DNA of 64,000 bases from Prolixibacteraceae bacterium JC049. Its GTDB lineage: Bacteria > Bacteroidota > Bacteroidia > Bacteroidales > Prolixibacteraceae. Position 1 is the stretch's first letter. Every line of letters begins with the position of its first letter. Where the stretch lies: positions 210,818-274,817 of the forward strand of contig SACZ01000003.1 of NCBI GenBank assembly GCA_023369685.1, given 5' to 3'. The notes below the pieces were generated by a model. That model saw nothing but the letters and a program-made list of their open reading frames with translations, ran no database searches and was not told where the DNA came from. The translations under genes and the position numbers were made by a program. Positions 8,383 through 16,608 of this stretch are shown here, piece by piece.

Positions 8383-10293
8383 ATGAAATGGGGCATTAAA
8401 AATAAAGTAATAGTGCTTATTACTGCTGTGTTATTAATGTCTGTGGGTGTTTTGTCTATTGTTATAAGCAATAAAGTACAACTACAGACCAGGAGTTTAC
8501 ACTATCAAATCTTGGAAGAGACTGCTTACCGTTATGGAAAGTCGGTAGAGAACGTGCTGGCTAAAATAATGGAGGATGCCAAGCTGATGGAAATCGCTTT
8601 TGTGCAGATGATGAAATCTGGCACCCATCGATCGGTTTTGGATAGTATGTTAATTCGGACAGCAAAAAACGATGATCAACTTCTGGGAACATGGATGTTG
8701 TGGGAACCCAATGCATATGATCGGCAGGATAAAAGGTATGTAAATACAGAAGGTCATGGGTCTACTGGTCGTGTAAATTCATATTGGCACTGGGAAGGGG
8801 ATAGTCTAATTAACGAACCCAATATTGATTGGGAAAGCAGTACTTGGTACAATGTTCCCAGAGAAAGGATGAAAGGAACTTTATTGGATCCGTATTGGTA
8901 TACGGTTTCTGGGGAACCAACCCTTTTATTAAGTGCAATTCAGCCTATTATTTTCGAAGATGAATTTCTGGGAGTAGTAGGCGTTGATATAGAGTTGAAC
9001 AACCTTCAAAATTTTGTGAATAAATTGAAAGTTGAGGATGTTGGTTATACTGCATTATTGGCTAATGATGGAACGTATGTTGCCTATCCGCAGCAAGAGA
9101 AAATTGGGAAGAAAATTTCTTCAGAAGAAAATGAAAAGGAGTTGTATGAACATTTGAAGAATGGGAAGTATTATTCCAAGGTCATCCAGAATGATAAAAT
9201 ATTAGGAGAAGAGGGACACTTGATCTCAATTCCGATTAAAGTATTAAATACAGAAACACCTTGGGCTTTTGTTGTAGTAATTCCAACCAGTAAAATAATT
9301 GCTGAGAGCAAAGTTATTCGTAATTGGATACTTCTACTCGGTGGTATTTTTGGATGTTTGACCGTATTACTTTTAGCTATTTTAGTAAGCCGACAAATTG
9401 CTCCAATTGTCTCACTTACCAATCGATTGACAGAAATTGTAACAGATGATCGAACAGAAATTCCATTGTTAGAGCTAAAAAAGCAGACTGGAGAAGTAGG
9501 TCAGTTGGTTAAAGCATATAATGAATTGGCAAGTCGTTTGCATATAAATAAAGTTAAACTACTTGGATTGAATGAGGAGCTAGAAGATCGTATAAATAAA
9601 CGAACCCTTCAGCTTGAAAGTGCATTAAAAGATTTAGAGCGTTTTAGTTATTCCATATCGCACGATTTACGGGCACCTCTAAGACATATCAATGGCTTTT
9701 CAAAATTATTAAATGGAGTTATTGAATCGGATCAGGAGAAGGCTAAATACTATTCAGATAAAGTAATAGAAGCTTCAGATAAGATGAGGCATATGATTGA
9801 TGACTTGTTAAAGTTTTCTCGACTGGGAAGAAGAGCCTTAGTATTGGAGGAGGTTGATTTAAATAAGTTAATAGATCAGGTTATAAAGAGCTTTGAAACA
9901 GAAATTGAAGGACGAATAATTATTTGGGAAGTAGAGACATTACCAACTATTCTTGCCGATTTTTCTCTAATGGAGATGGTGTTTCAAAACATATTATCTA
10001 ATGCGATTAAGTATACTTCCAAGTGCGAAGAAGCTAAGATACATATAGGAGTAAAGGGAGAATCAGAGGATGTAATCTTCGTAAAAGATAATGGTGTTGG
10101 TTTTGATATGAGGTATATAGATAAACTGTTTGGGGTGTTTCAACGTTTACATAGAGAAGAAGATTTTAGTGGGGTTGGAATTGGTTTAGCTAATGTAAAA
10201 CAGATTGTTACTAAACATGAAGGAGAGATATGGGCTGAAGCAGAAGTGAATGAAGGAGCTACATTTTATTTAAAATTAAATTGTAAAGAATGA
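8383..10293 (+). CDS. membrane histidine kinase with Cache sensor and HAMP
   Basis: The 636-residue sensor kinase has TM1 at about residues 7-28, then a large extracytoplasmic region with Cache-like character (DPYWYTVSGEPTLLLS and VGVDIELNNL are typical of dCache ligand pockets). TM2 is at about 314-336, a HAMP linker at about 340-395, and HisKA contains SISHDLRAPLRH with phospho-acceptor H427. The HATPase domain has an N box (NAIKYTS), DNGVGFD and a GVGIGLANVKQI lid. The kinase core is of the phytochrome-like subgroup often paired with small CheY-like receivers. The next gene is exactly that and overlaps by 4 nt, so they are translationally coupled. The ligand cannot be read; dCache domains commonly bind small organic molecules. 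Confidence 0.9.
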   Translation: MKWGIKNKVIVLITAVLLMSVGVLSIVISNKVQLQTRSLHYQILEETAYRYGKSVENVLAKIMEDAKLMEIAFVQMMKSGTHRSVLDSMLIRTAKNDDQLLGTWMLWEPNAYDRQDKRYVNTEGHGSTGRVNSYWHWEGDSLINEPNIDWESSTWYNVPRERMKGTLLDPYWYTVSGEPTLLLSAIQPIIFEDEFLGVVGVDIELNNLQNFVNKLKVEDVGYTALLANDGTYVAYPQQEKIGKKISSEENEKELYEHLKNGKYYSKVIQNDKILGEEGHLISIPIKVLNTETPWAFVVVIPTSKIIAESKVIRNWILLLGGIFGCLTVLLLAILVSRQIAPIVSLTNRLTEIVTDDRTEIPLLELKKQTGEVGQLVKAYNELASRLHINKVKLLGLNEELEDRINKRTLQLESALKDLERFSYSISHDLRAPLRHINGFSKLLNGVIESDQEKAKYYSDKVIEASDKMRHMIDDLLKFSRLGRRALVLEEVDLNKLIDQVIKSFETEIEGRIIIWEVETLPTILADFSLMEMVFQNILSNAIKYTSKCEEAKIHIGVKGESEDVIFVKDNGVGFDMRYIDKLFGVFQRLHREEDFSGVGIGLANVKQIVTKHEGEIWAEAEVNEGATFYLKLNCKE

Positions 10294-10721
10294 GAAGTTT
10301 ACAGCCCATACTATATGCCGAGGATGATGCCAATGATAGAGAATTGACATTGGCCGCATTAAAAGAGGCCAATATTTCCAATAGGATTGAAGTGGTTTGT
10401 GATGGTCAGGAAGCTTTAGACTTTTTAAATTATGAAGGCCATTTTGCAGATAGAAGAAAAGAGAATCCTGTGCTAATCTTGTTGGATATTAAAATGCCTC
10501 GGCTAGATGGTTTGCAGGTGCTTGAGGAGATAAAAAAGCATGAAGAGTTATCTAAAATACCAGTTGTTATGCTTACTTCATCTAGCATGGAAACCGATTT
10601 AATAAAAAGCTATGAGATGGGAGCCAATAGCTTTGTGGTTAAGCCAGTTGATTTCGAGGAATTTTACGATGCGGTAAAAAAATTAGGTATTTATTGGGCG
10701 CTACTAAACAAAACGGTATAA
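10290..10721 (+). CDS. CheY-like single-domain response regulator
   Basis: The 143-residue receiver domain has acidic residues EDD near residue 11, phospho-acceptor D66 in LLDIKMP, the conserved switch residue T/S in MLTSSS, and K in VVKPVD. It has no output domain, like the Rcp1-type partners of phytochrome-like kinases, so it should relay phosphate or act by protein contact. The start overlaps the preceding kinase stop (ATGA at 10290-10293) and only 4 nt separate it from the next gene, so all three form one operon. Confidence 0.92.
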   Translation: MRSLQPILYAEDDANDRELTLAALKEANISNRIEVVCDGQEALDFLNYEGHFADRRKENPVLILLDIKMPRLDGLQVLEEIKKHEELSKIPVVMLTSSSMETDLIKSYEMGANSFVVKPVDFEEFYDAVKKLGIYWALLNKTV

Positions 10722-10725
10722 CTAA

Positions 10726-12225
10726 ATGGGAAAAGGAAAAGTTAAAATACTGTTTTTAAGTGATAATGACTCTAGGAAGGAGATTGTCATAAACGAGCTA
10801 GTTAAAAAGTTCGATGAAAAATTTCAAGTGCAATATGCTTTGTCTATGGTAGAGTTGGAGCAGAGTTTGCATGAATACTGTCCTGATGTTATTTTGTATG
10901 ACTATAGTCTTCAAACAATCAAAGGTTGCGAAGCTTTGAAACTCATTTATGGGTTAGATTTAATTATTCCTTTTATTGTAGTTACCGACGTACTTCAAGA
11001 AGAATTATTATCTCAGTGTTTTGTTAAAGGAGTATGGGATTATGTTGTTATTGAACGTATTCAGCGCTTGTCTTTAGTGTTTGACAATATTGATGTTAAA
11101 CGAAAAGAGAGAATAAAACTCCGAGAACAGCATTTAGAGTTACTTGAAACAAAAGACCGATACCAACATCTGGTAGAGGATATTGAAGATGTATTATTTG
11201 AGGTGGATGAAAATTTTAACTTCTTGTACATCAGTCCTGCTATTATAAGTTTTACCGGAGAAGCTCCTGAATTTTACATAGGAAAGAATTTTGGGATGCT
11301 AATTTATGAAGAAGACATTCCAATGATTCGTAAATGTATGGGGGGAGCTCAACCAATAGAACAGAAAAAAACATATCGAATTAATGGTAAGAATGATGAT
11401 TATCTATGGGTGCAAAGCTATTCTAAACCCATTATAAAGAATGGTAAGTTGGTTGGAACCAGAGGTATAATTGTTGATATTTCAGAGCAAAAGAGAGCAG
11501 AAGAAGCACTAATTAAAGCCAAGGAAAGAGCGGAAGAAAGTGATCGATTAAAGTCTGCATTCTTAGCCAATGTAAGTCATGAAATAAGAACTCCGATGAA
11601 TGGAATGTTGGGCTTTGCAGAACTGCTTCAAACACCTGATTTGCCAGAAGAAGATTACAACTCTTATATCGGAGTTATTCGAGAGTGTGGAGATCGAATT
11701 CTTACATTAATAAACAATATTGTTACCATTTCTAAAATCGAATCGGGTGCTATAGATAAGAAGATTGTAACTTTTAATTTATATCGAAAATTAAGATTTC
11801 TGCAGCAATTGTTTGAGCCTCAGGTTGAGGAAAAGAATATTGAATTGGCTATTATTTGTGAGGAGATCAAGAATAAGGAGATAACTTCCGATGAAGAAAA
11901 AATAATTGGCATTATTACTATTCTGGTTAAAAATGCCATTAAATTTACTACTGAAGGATCTGTCAAGTTATGTGCAAAAGTAATTGATAATAATCTTGAA
12001 ATTAATGTGATTGATACAGGGGTAGGTATCGATCCGAAAATGCATAGTGTAATCTTTGATCGATTCCGTCAGGTAGAAGTAGGTTACAATCGCACCTTTG
12101 AAGGTGTTGGTTTGGGATTATCTATTGTAAAAGCCTATTGTGATATATTAGGAGGAACTATTTGTATTGATTCAGACTTAGGAAAAGGAACACATTTTAT
12201 AGTATCTATTCCGTTAGAAAGTTAA
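10726..12225 (+). CDS. receiver-PAS-histidine kinase
   Basis: The 499-residue cytosolic protein has three parts. The receiver-like domain (about 1-120) keeps the acidic SDND start and an Asp in ILYDYSL, but the conserved Lys near DYVV is replaced (DYVVIERI). A PAS domain follows (about 145-260), ending in the usual DISEQKRAEEAL linker. HisKA contains NVSHEIRTPMN with H285, and HATPase carries NAIKFT, DTGVGID and GVGLGLSIVKA. It probably works downstream of the kinase and receiver just before it, as a multi-step relay or integrator. Its stop codon overlaps that of the convergent regulator at 12222 by 4 nt. Confidence 0.88.
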   Translation: MGKGKVKILFLSDNDSRKEIVINELVKKFDEKFQVQYALSMVELEQSLHEYCPDVILYDYSLQTIKGCEALKLIYGLDLIIPFIVVTDVLQEELLSQCFVKGVWDYVVIERIQRLSLVFDNIDVKRKERIKLREQHLELLETKDRYQHLVEDIEDVLFEVDENFNFLYISPAIISFTGEAPEFYIGKNFGMLIYEEDIPMIRKCMGGAQPIEQKKTYRINGKNDDYLWVQSYSKPIIKNGKLVGTRGIIVDISEQKRAEEALIKAKERAEESDRLKSAFLANVSHEIRTPMNGMLGFAELLQTPDLPEEDYNSYIGVIRECGDRILTLINNIVTISKIESGAIDKKIVTFNLYRKLRFLQQLFEPQVEEKNIELAIICEEIKNKEITSDEEKIIGIITILVKNAIKFTTEGSVKLCAKVIDNNLEINVIDTGVGIDPKMHSVIFDRFRQVEVGYNRTFEGVGLGLSIVKAYCDILGGTICIDSDLGKGTHFIVSIPLES

Positions 12226-13406
12226 GGCCATATTTCTTCTATATTGGCCTTTATCTCATCAATTCTGGCTAGCTTAATCTGAAAATCGGTATCTCTTTGT
12301 CCTTTCACCTCAAAAACTGCCTTAAAATTATCCCCTTCAAAATTTAAGGTTTTCTCTTCCATCATTTTTAAGTTTTCAGGCTTGCTTAAAAACTTCAAAA
12401 CAGCCATATTTCCTACATCACTATTGCACATAAACGACATGTAGCATCGTCCTTCTGATGTCTTGAAATAACAGAAACTGGCATACTCAATGGTTAAGAA
12501 TCCTTCAGTACGAGTATCATAACTAATGGTAGAGTCGTTGACTGTGTAATTTAGTATTGTTTGATTGATTAAGTACTCAATACCCAGTTTTTTGTGTACC
12601 TGTTGGAGTATGTTTTGTGTTTTATAGGAACCAATAAACACGACATTCTTATTGGCCACATGTTCCCACATAAAAGTGCTTGAATATTGAAGATCGATAC
12701 TGGTTTGTCCTCCACCCAAAATGGTCATTATCTTATACAGTCCAAATGGAGCTTGCTTGTTGATATAAGTTTGTGTGGATTTTCTAATATCGTCTTTAAT
12801 TTCAGGGTGCTCTTCTATCCAGTTCTCCAGGTCTTTATCCGAATTGATACTGGTTTGTCGAGTAATACCGAAACCTCCGACAGGATTCCTACTTCCAAAG
12901 AAATAATGATCGCCTAAAACAATCAAAGTAGGAAAGTTGGATTGGTGCAGTTCTTTCCAAATGAAATGTTTAGTGGCTTTAGGCCCTTTCTTTTGGAAAA
13001 ACAAAATACCAGAAAAGATGAATAGAATGAAACCAGCAACAAAAAGATATGGAGCCATCAAACGAATTCGAGATTTAACCATAGCTTTTTTGTCAATGTG
13101 AAATACTACTTCGTAGTTTCCTTTGGGTATTTCAAACTGAATTTCATCGTTAGCTCCTTCATTGGCATAGTAGTCAGCTAACTTTTTTCTAAGGTTGTGG
13201 ATATAAATTCTGATGTTCTTTTCCTTGTCAGAATCAGCACGTTTGCCAAATACATCAAAAGCAATTTGAAACTCTTTTGGGCTTTCTCCTTTTAGAGTTT
13301 CCTCCACAAGATATTTCAAAAGTTCCTTGTTAACGACTGATTTAGAAAAAGTCTGACTAGTAGAAACTTTTTTCAGATATTGATGTATGTGCTGTGTGTT
13401 TGGCAT
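12222..13406 (-). CDS. membrane-anchored winged-helix regulator, candidate regulator of the glycan locus
   Basis: The 394-residue protein has an N-terminal DNA-binding-like domain at about residues 20-103. Its layout (SxxLLKYLVEETL, KEFQIAFDVFGKR, IRIYIHNLRKKLADYY, EIPKGNYEVVF) matches the winged helix found at the N-terminus of many adenylate-cyclase/TolB-like regulators. One TM helix follows at 117-137, then about 255 residues outside the membrane that I do not recognise. The topology is ToxR-like: DNA-binding domain inside, sensor outside. It is transcribed divergently from the first sulfatase across 186 bp, which makes it the natural candidate to control the glycan locus. Typical regulators of such loci (hybrid two-component, SusR, ECF-sigma/anti-sigma) are absent from the window. 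Its target and ligand are inferred only from position. Confidence 0.65.
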   Translation of the reverse strand: MPNTQHIHQYLKKVSTSQTFSKSVVNKELLKYLVEETLKGESPKEFQIAFDVFGKRADSDKEKNIRIYIHNLRKKLADYYANEGANDEIQFEIPKGNYEVVFHIDKKAMVKSRIRLMAPYLFVAGFILFIFSGILFFQKKGPKATKHFIWKELHQSNFPTLIVLGDHYFFGSRNPVGGFGITRQTSINSDKDLENWIEEHPEIKDDIRKSTQTYINKQAPFGLYKIMTILGGGQTSIDLQYSSTFMWEHVANKNVVFIGSYKTQNILQQVHKKLGIEYLINQTILNYTVNDSTISYDTRTEGFLTIEYASFCYFKTSEGRCYMSFMCNSDVGNMAVLKFLSKPENLKMMEEKTLNFEGDNFKAVFEVKGQRDTDFQIKLARIDEIKANIEEIWP

Positions 13407-13592
13407 TTAATTTTCTGATAATTAGATTGGTTAAAAAGACCCTTTACTTTTGTTTTACTGAAAAAAGGTCTCTTTTGTTTCCAAAAATAAAAATAAGAAT
13501 ATACTTTCAAAAATAATATCGGGTGCGCACACGGTGATTTGTGTCGTTTTCGGTGTTAAAAAATTAACTCTCACCACATAATTTAAAAACCT
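13407..13592. promoter_or_regulatory. divergent control region between regulator and sulfatase genes
   Basis: This 186-bp AT-rich gap must hold both promoters. An inverted repeat AGACC...GGTCT (about 13438-13472) and a perfect 8-bp palindrome GTGCGCAC (13523-13530) followed by a CACA...TGTG pair are possible operator sites. For the plus strand, TTTG at 13474-13477 and TACTTTCA at 13502-13509 (24-nt spacing, imperfect) are the best promoter-like pair. None of this is decisive by eye. Confidence 0.4.
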
Positions 13593-15176
13593 ATGAGAAT
13601 TAGAAGTCTTAAGGCTATGTTAGTCATGATGTTCCTTTTTCATTTGAGTAGTATTGCTCATAATAAGGGGGAAAATCGTCCCAATGTATTATTTGTAATA
13701 AGTGATGACCAGTCGTTTGAGCATACCAGCTTTAATGGCTGTTCATTTATTGAAACACCAGCTTTTGACAAAATAGCCAGTGAAGGAATTTACTTTACCA
13801 ACTGCATAGCTGGCTCTCCAGGGTGTGCTCCATCCAGAAGTACAATTGTAACCGGTCGTTTTCATTGGCAAAACGAGGAGGCCGGACAGCATGCTTCGCA
13901 TTGGCCCAAAAAGTTTGTGTCGATGGTTGATGAATTTCAACGCAGTGGTTACCAATTGGGACGGGCAGGAAAAGGAGTTGGGCCTTTTAAGTATGGCGAA
14001 CCTTTCCGGAATAAAGATGCTGCGGGAAATGCTGATGATACCAATCAGTATGGAAAGAACAACGAAGATGTTCGAATAGCTAAAGGGATAAGTCGGAAAA
14101 ATTATGCGGCTAACTTTAAACGTTTCATGGAAAATAGAGACGAAAAGCAGCCTTTCTTCTTTTGGTTTGGAGCCCATGAACCTCACCGTGCATTTGAAAA
14201 AGGATCGTGGAAAAGATTGGGGAAACAGCTGAAGGATGTGAAAGTTCCCGGATTTTTACCTGATACAGATGTAATAAGAGGAGACTTGTTGGATTATGCT
14301 GTAGAGATTGAGTGGTTCGATAGTCATTTGCAAAAAATGTTGGACTTGTTAAAAGAAAAAGGAGAGTTGGATAATACCATCGTAGTTGTGACTTCAGATA
14401 ATGGAATGGCCTTTCCGCGTGCTAAAGCCAATTGCTACGAATATGGAGTACATGTTCCTTTTGCCATTCGATATCCAAAAACTTTTACAGGAAAAAGAAA
14501 GGTCGATAATGTAATTAGCTTTGCTGACATTGCTCCAACTCTTTTCAGTGTTTGTGATATTACTCCGAAGAAAATGTTGCCCATGTCTGGCGATAATATT
14601 TTACCGCTTTTGAAGTCGAAGAAAGAGGGATTAATAAAATCGGGACGAAAGTATGTTTTCTCAGGCCGTGAGCGTCACTCTTGTTCTCGATATCGAAACT
14701 GGGGATATCCTCAGCGTGCCATCAGAGATAATAGTTTTCTACTAATTTGGAACTTGCATTCGGAACGCTGGCCGGCTGGAGCACCACAACGGTTGGTTAA
14801 TAAAGAATCTAAAGAGTGCCATCCGATGTATGGAATGGATGATTCTGGAAGGCATATTAGTGAATGGGCCTTTACCGATGTAGATGCAGCTCCTTCGAAA
14901 TCGGAAATAGTTGAAAAAAGAAAAATGTTTCCGGAATATTTTAATTGGTCGTATGGTAAAAGAGGAGAATTTGAATTATACGATATTGAAAATGACCCTT
15001 ATTGTTTGAAGAATCTAGCTGTTGATGTGAAGTATAAGAAAGAGATGCAGCGATTGAAAAAAGCATTGTTGAAGAAGCTGAAAGCGACCAGAGATCCACG
15101 AATTGTTGGAAAAGATAAAGAGGTATTCGATTCTTATCCACGATATAGTCATATGCGCTATTTCCCAAAACCTTGA
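13593..15176 (+). CDS. exported S1-family sulfatase (SGSH-like)
   Basis: The 527-residue protein has a Sec signal peptide (about residues 1-22). The N-terminal metal motif ISDDQ is at 36-40 and the sulfatase signature GCAPSRSTIVTG follows, with C78 as the Cys that is converted to formylglycine. Further motifs are AHEPHR and TSDNG with a downstream RAKAN segment. The pattern resembles sulfatases of the N-sulfoglucosamine sulfohydrolase group (probably S1_8), but the subfamily is a guess by eye. It would remove sulfate from a glycan in the periplasm. It is the first gene of the plus-strand glycan locus, 25 bp before a second sulfatase. Being a Cys-type enzyme it needs an anSME or FGE, which is not in the window. 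Confidence 0.9.
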   Translation: MRIRSLKAMLVMMFLFHLSSIAHNKGENRPNVLFVISDDQSFEHTSFNGCSFIETPAFDKIASEGIYFTNCIAGSPGCAPSRSTIVTGRFHWQNEEAGQHASHWPKKFVSMVDEFQRSGYQLGRAGKGVGPFKYGEPFRNKDAAGNADDTNQYGKNNEDVRIAKGISRKNYAANFKRFMENRDEKQPFFFWFGAHEPHRAFEKGSWKRLGKQLKDVKVPGFLPDTDVIRGDLLDYAVEIEWFDSHLQKMLDLLKEKGELDNTIVVVTSDNGMAFPRAKANCYEYGVHVPFAIRYPKTFTGKRKVDNVISFADIAPTLFSVCDITPKKMLPMSGDNILPLLKSKKEGLIKSGRKYVFSGRERHSCSRYRNWGYPQRAIRDNSFLLIWNLHSERWPAGAPQRLVNKESKECHPMYGMDDSGRHISEWAFTDVDAAPSKSEIVEKRKMFPEYFNWSYGKRGEFELYDIENDPYCLKNLAVDVKYKKEMQRLKKALLKKLKATRDPRIVGKDKEVFDSYPRYSHMRYFPKP

Positions 15177-15201
15177 TTCTTTAATTAAATAGTTAAACCA
15201 C

Positions 15202-16569
15202 ATGCGTTCAATATACCTTATGCTATGCATTTTTTGTATAGCTAACTCGTTGGCTTCAAACAGCCATAAGAAAAGCACTCAACCCAATATTGTTTTTATA
15301 CTTGCCGACGATATGGGAACAGCTCAGTTGGGCTGTTATGGAAGTAAATATTATCATACACCGAATATCGATAAATTGGCGTCTCAGGGAGTTCGGTTTA
15401 CCAATGCATATGCTGCTGCAGCCATCTGTTCGCCAACCAGGGCATCAATTATGACAGGAAAATATCCTGCACGCTTAAGGTTGACCGACTATATTCCAGG
15501 ACAAAAAAGAGCAGAAGAGGTATTAGATACCCCCAGTTGGCAACAATTTCTTCCTTTGACAGAAACCACATTTGCCGAAGTTTTGGTGAAGAATGGTTAC
15601 CAGACAGCTTTAATTGGAAAGTGGCATTTAAGTAAAACCAAGCGACCTCCTGGCAGTTTGGAACATAACCCCGACAAACAAGGATTTCAGGAAACCTTTG
15701 TTACTTATAAACCTGCGGGGAAGAATTTGTTCCCGTGGCAAGATGCCGAAAATGATGCTCATAATGTCGATACCATAACCAGTAGAAGTATTGAGTTTAT
15801 GAAGCAAAACAGGAATAAGCCATTTTTCTTAATGCTTTCCCATAATGCCATTCACGATCCTTTAATGTCGAAAAATCGATTGGTAGAGAAGTATAAATCT
15901 CATCCATTGAACAGTAAGCCTGAGAATCATCCGGTGATTGGAGCGATGGTTGAATCACTGGACAATGGAGTGGGCAGAATTCTGAATGCCATTGATAATC
16001 TGGGATTAGCTGAAAACACCATCGTGATCTTTTTTGCCGATAATGGCGGAAAGCATAGCTATGCCAGTCAGCAACCATTTAGAAGTGGAAAAGGATGGCT
16101 TTATGAAGGAGGAATTCGGGAACCTATGATTGTGCGTTGGCCCGGGATAACAACTGCAAACAGCCAGTGTCATGAAATGATCTCGTCCATCGATTTCTTT
16201 CCAACATTCTTAGAAATGGTCAATGTAAAAGTGCCACCTATAAAGGGAATGGATGGGGTGAGTTTTGTGGAAGCACTAAATGGAAAGCATTTAAAGCGAG
16301 ATCAATTGTGCTGGCATTATCCTCATTATCACTATGGCTCAGGAATGGTGCCGGCAAGTGCTATTCGTGTTGGGAATTATAAACTAATCGAGTGGCATAC
16401 TCAAACACTTCAAAATAAAGAAGGGCAGATTGAATTGTATGATCTGAAGAATGATGTTGGAGAGCAAAATAATCTGGCAGAAGAGATGCCTAAGCTAGCC
16501 AAAAAGCTAAGAAGAAAGTTGCACTTGTGGTACAAGGAAGTGGGTGCACAAATACCAACTCTAAAGTAA
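15202..16569 (+). CDS. exported S1-family sulfatase (arylsulfatase-like)
   Basis: The 455-residue protein has a signal peptide (about residues 1-20), metal motif LADDMG (34-39), and the signature CSPTRASIMTGKYPAR with formylglycine Cys C76. GKWHL, SHNAIHDP and FFADNGG follow in the expected order. The TDYIPG and LPLTETTFAEVL segments resemble the S1_16 group, several members of which remove 4-O-sulfate from galactose or N-acetylgalactosamine. This specificity is a suggestion only. It lies between the first sulfatase (25 bp) and GH20 (39 bp), so the three are likely co-transcribed and act in order: desulfation, then removal of the exposed HexNAc. Confidence 0.92.
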   Translation: MRSIYLMLCIFCIANSLASNSHKKSTQPNIVFILADDMGTAQLGCYGSKYYHTPNIDKLASQGVRFTNAYAAAAICSPTRASIMTGKYPARLRLTDYIPGQKRAEEVLDTPSWQQFLPLTETTFAEVLVKNGYQTALIGKWHLSKTKRPPGSLEHNPDKQGFQETFVTYKPAGKNLFPWQDAENDAHNVDTITSRSIEFMKQNRNKPFFLMLSHNAIHDPLMSKNRLVEKYKSHPLNSKPENHPVIGAMVESLDNGVGRILNAIDNLGLAENTIVIFFADNGGKHSYASQQPFRSGKGWLYEGGIREPMIVRWPGITTANSQCHEMISSIDFFPTFLEMVNVKVPPIKGMDGVSFVEALNGKHLKRDQLCWHYPHYHYGSGMVPASAIRVGNYKLIEWHTQTLQNKEGQIELYDLKNDVGEQNNLAEEMPKLAKKLRRKLHLWYKEVGAQIPTLK

Positions 16570-16608
16570 GCTTAAGTTACATCCTTCAAAATCAAAAAAA
16601 CGAAACAG

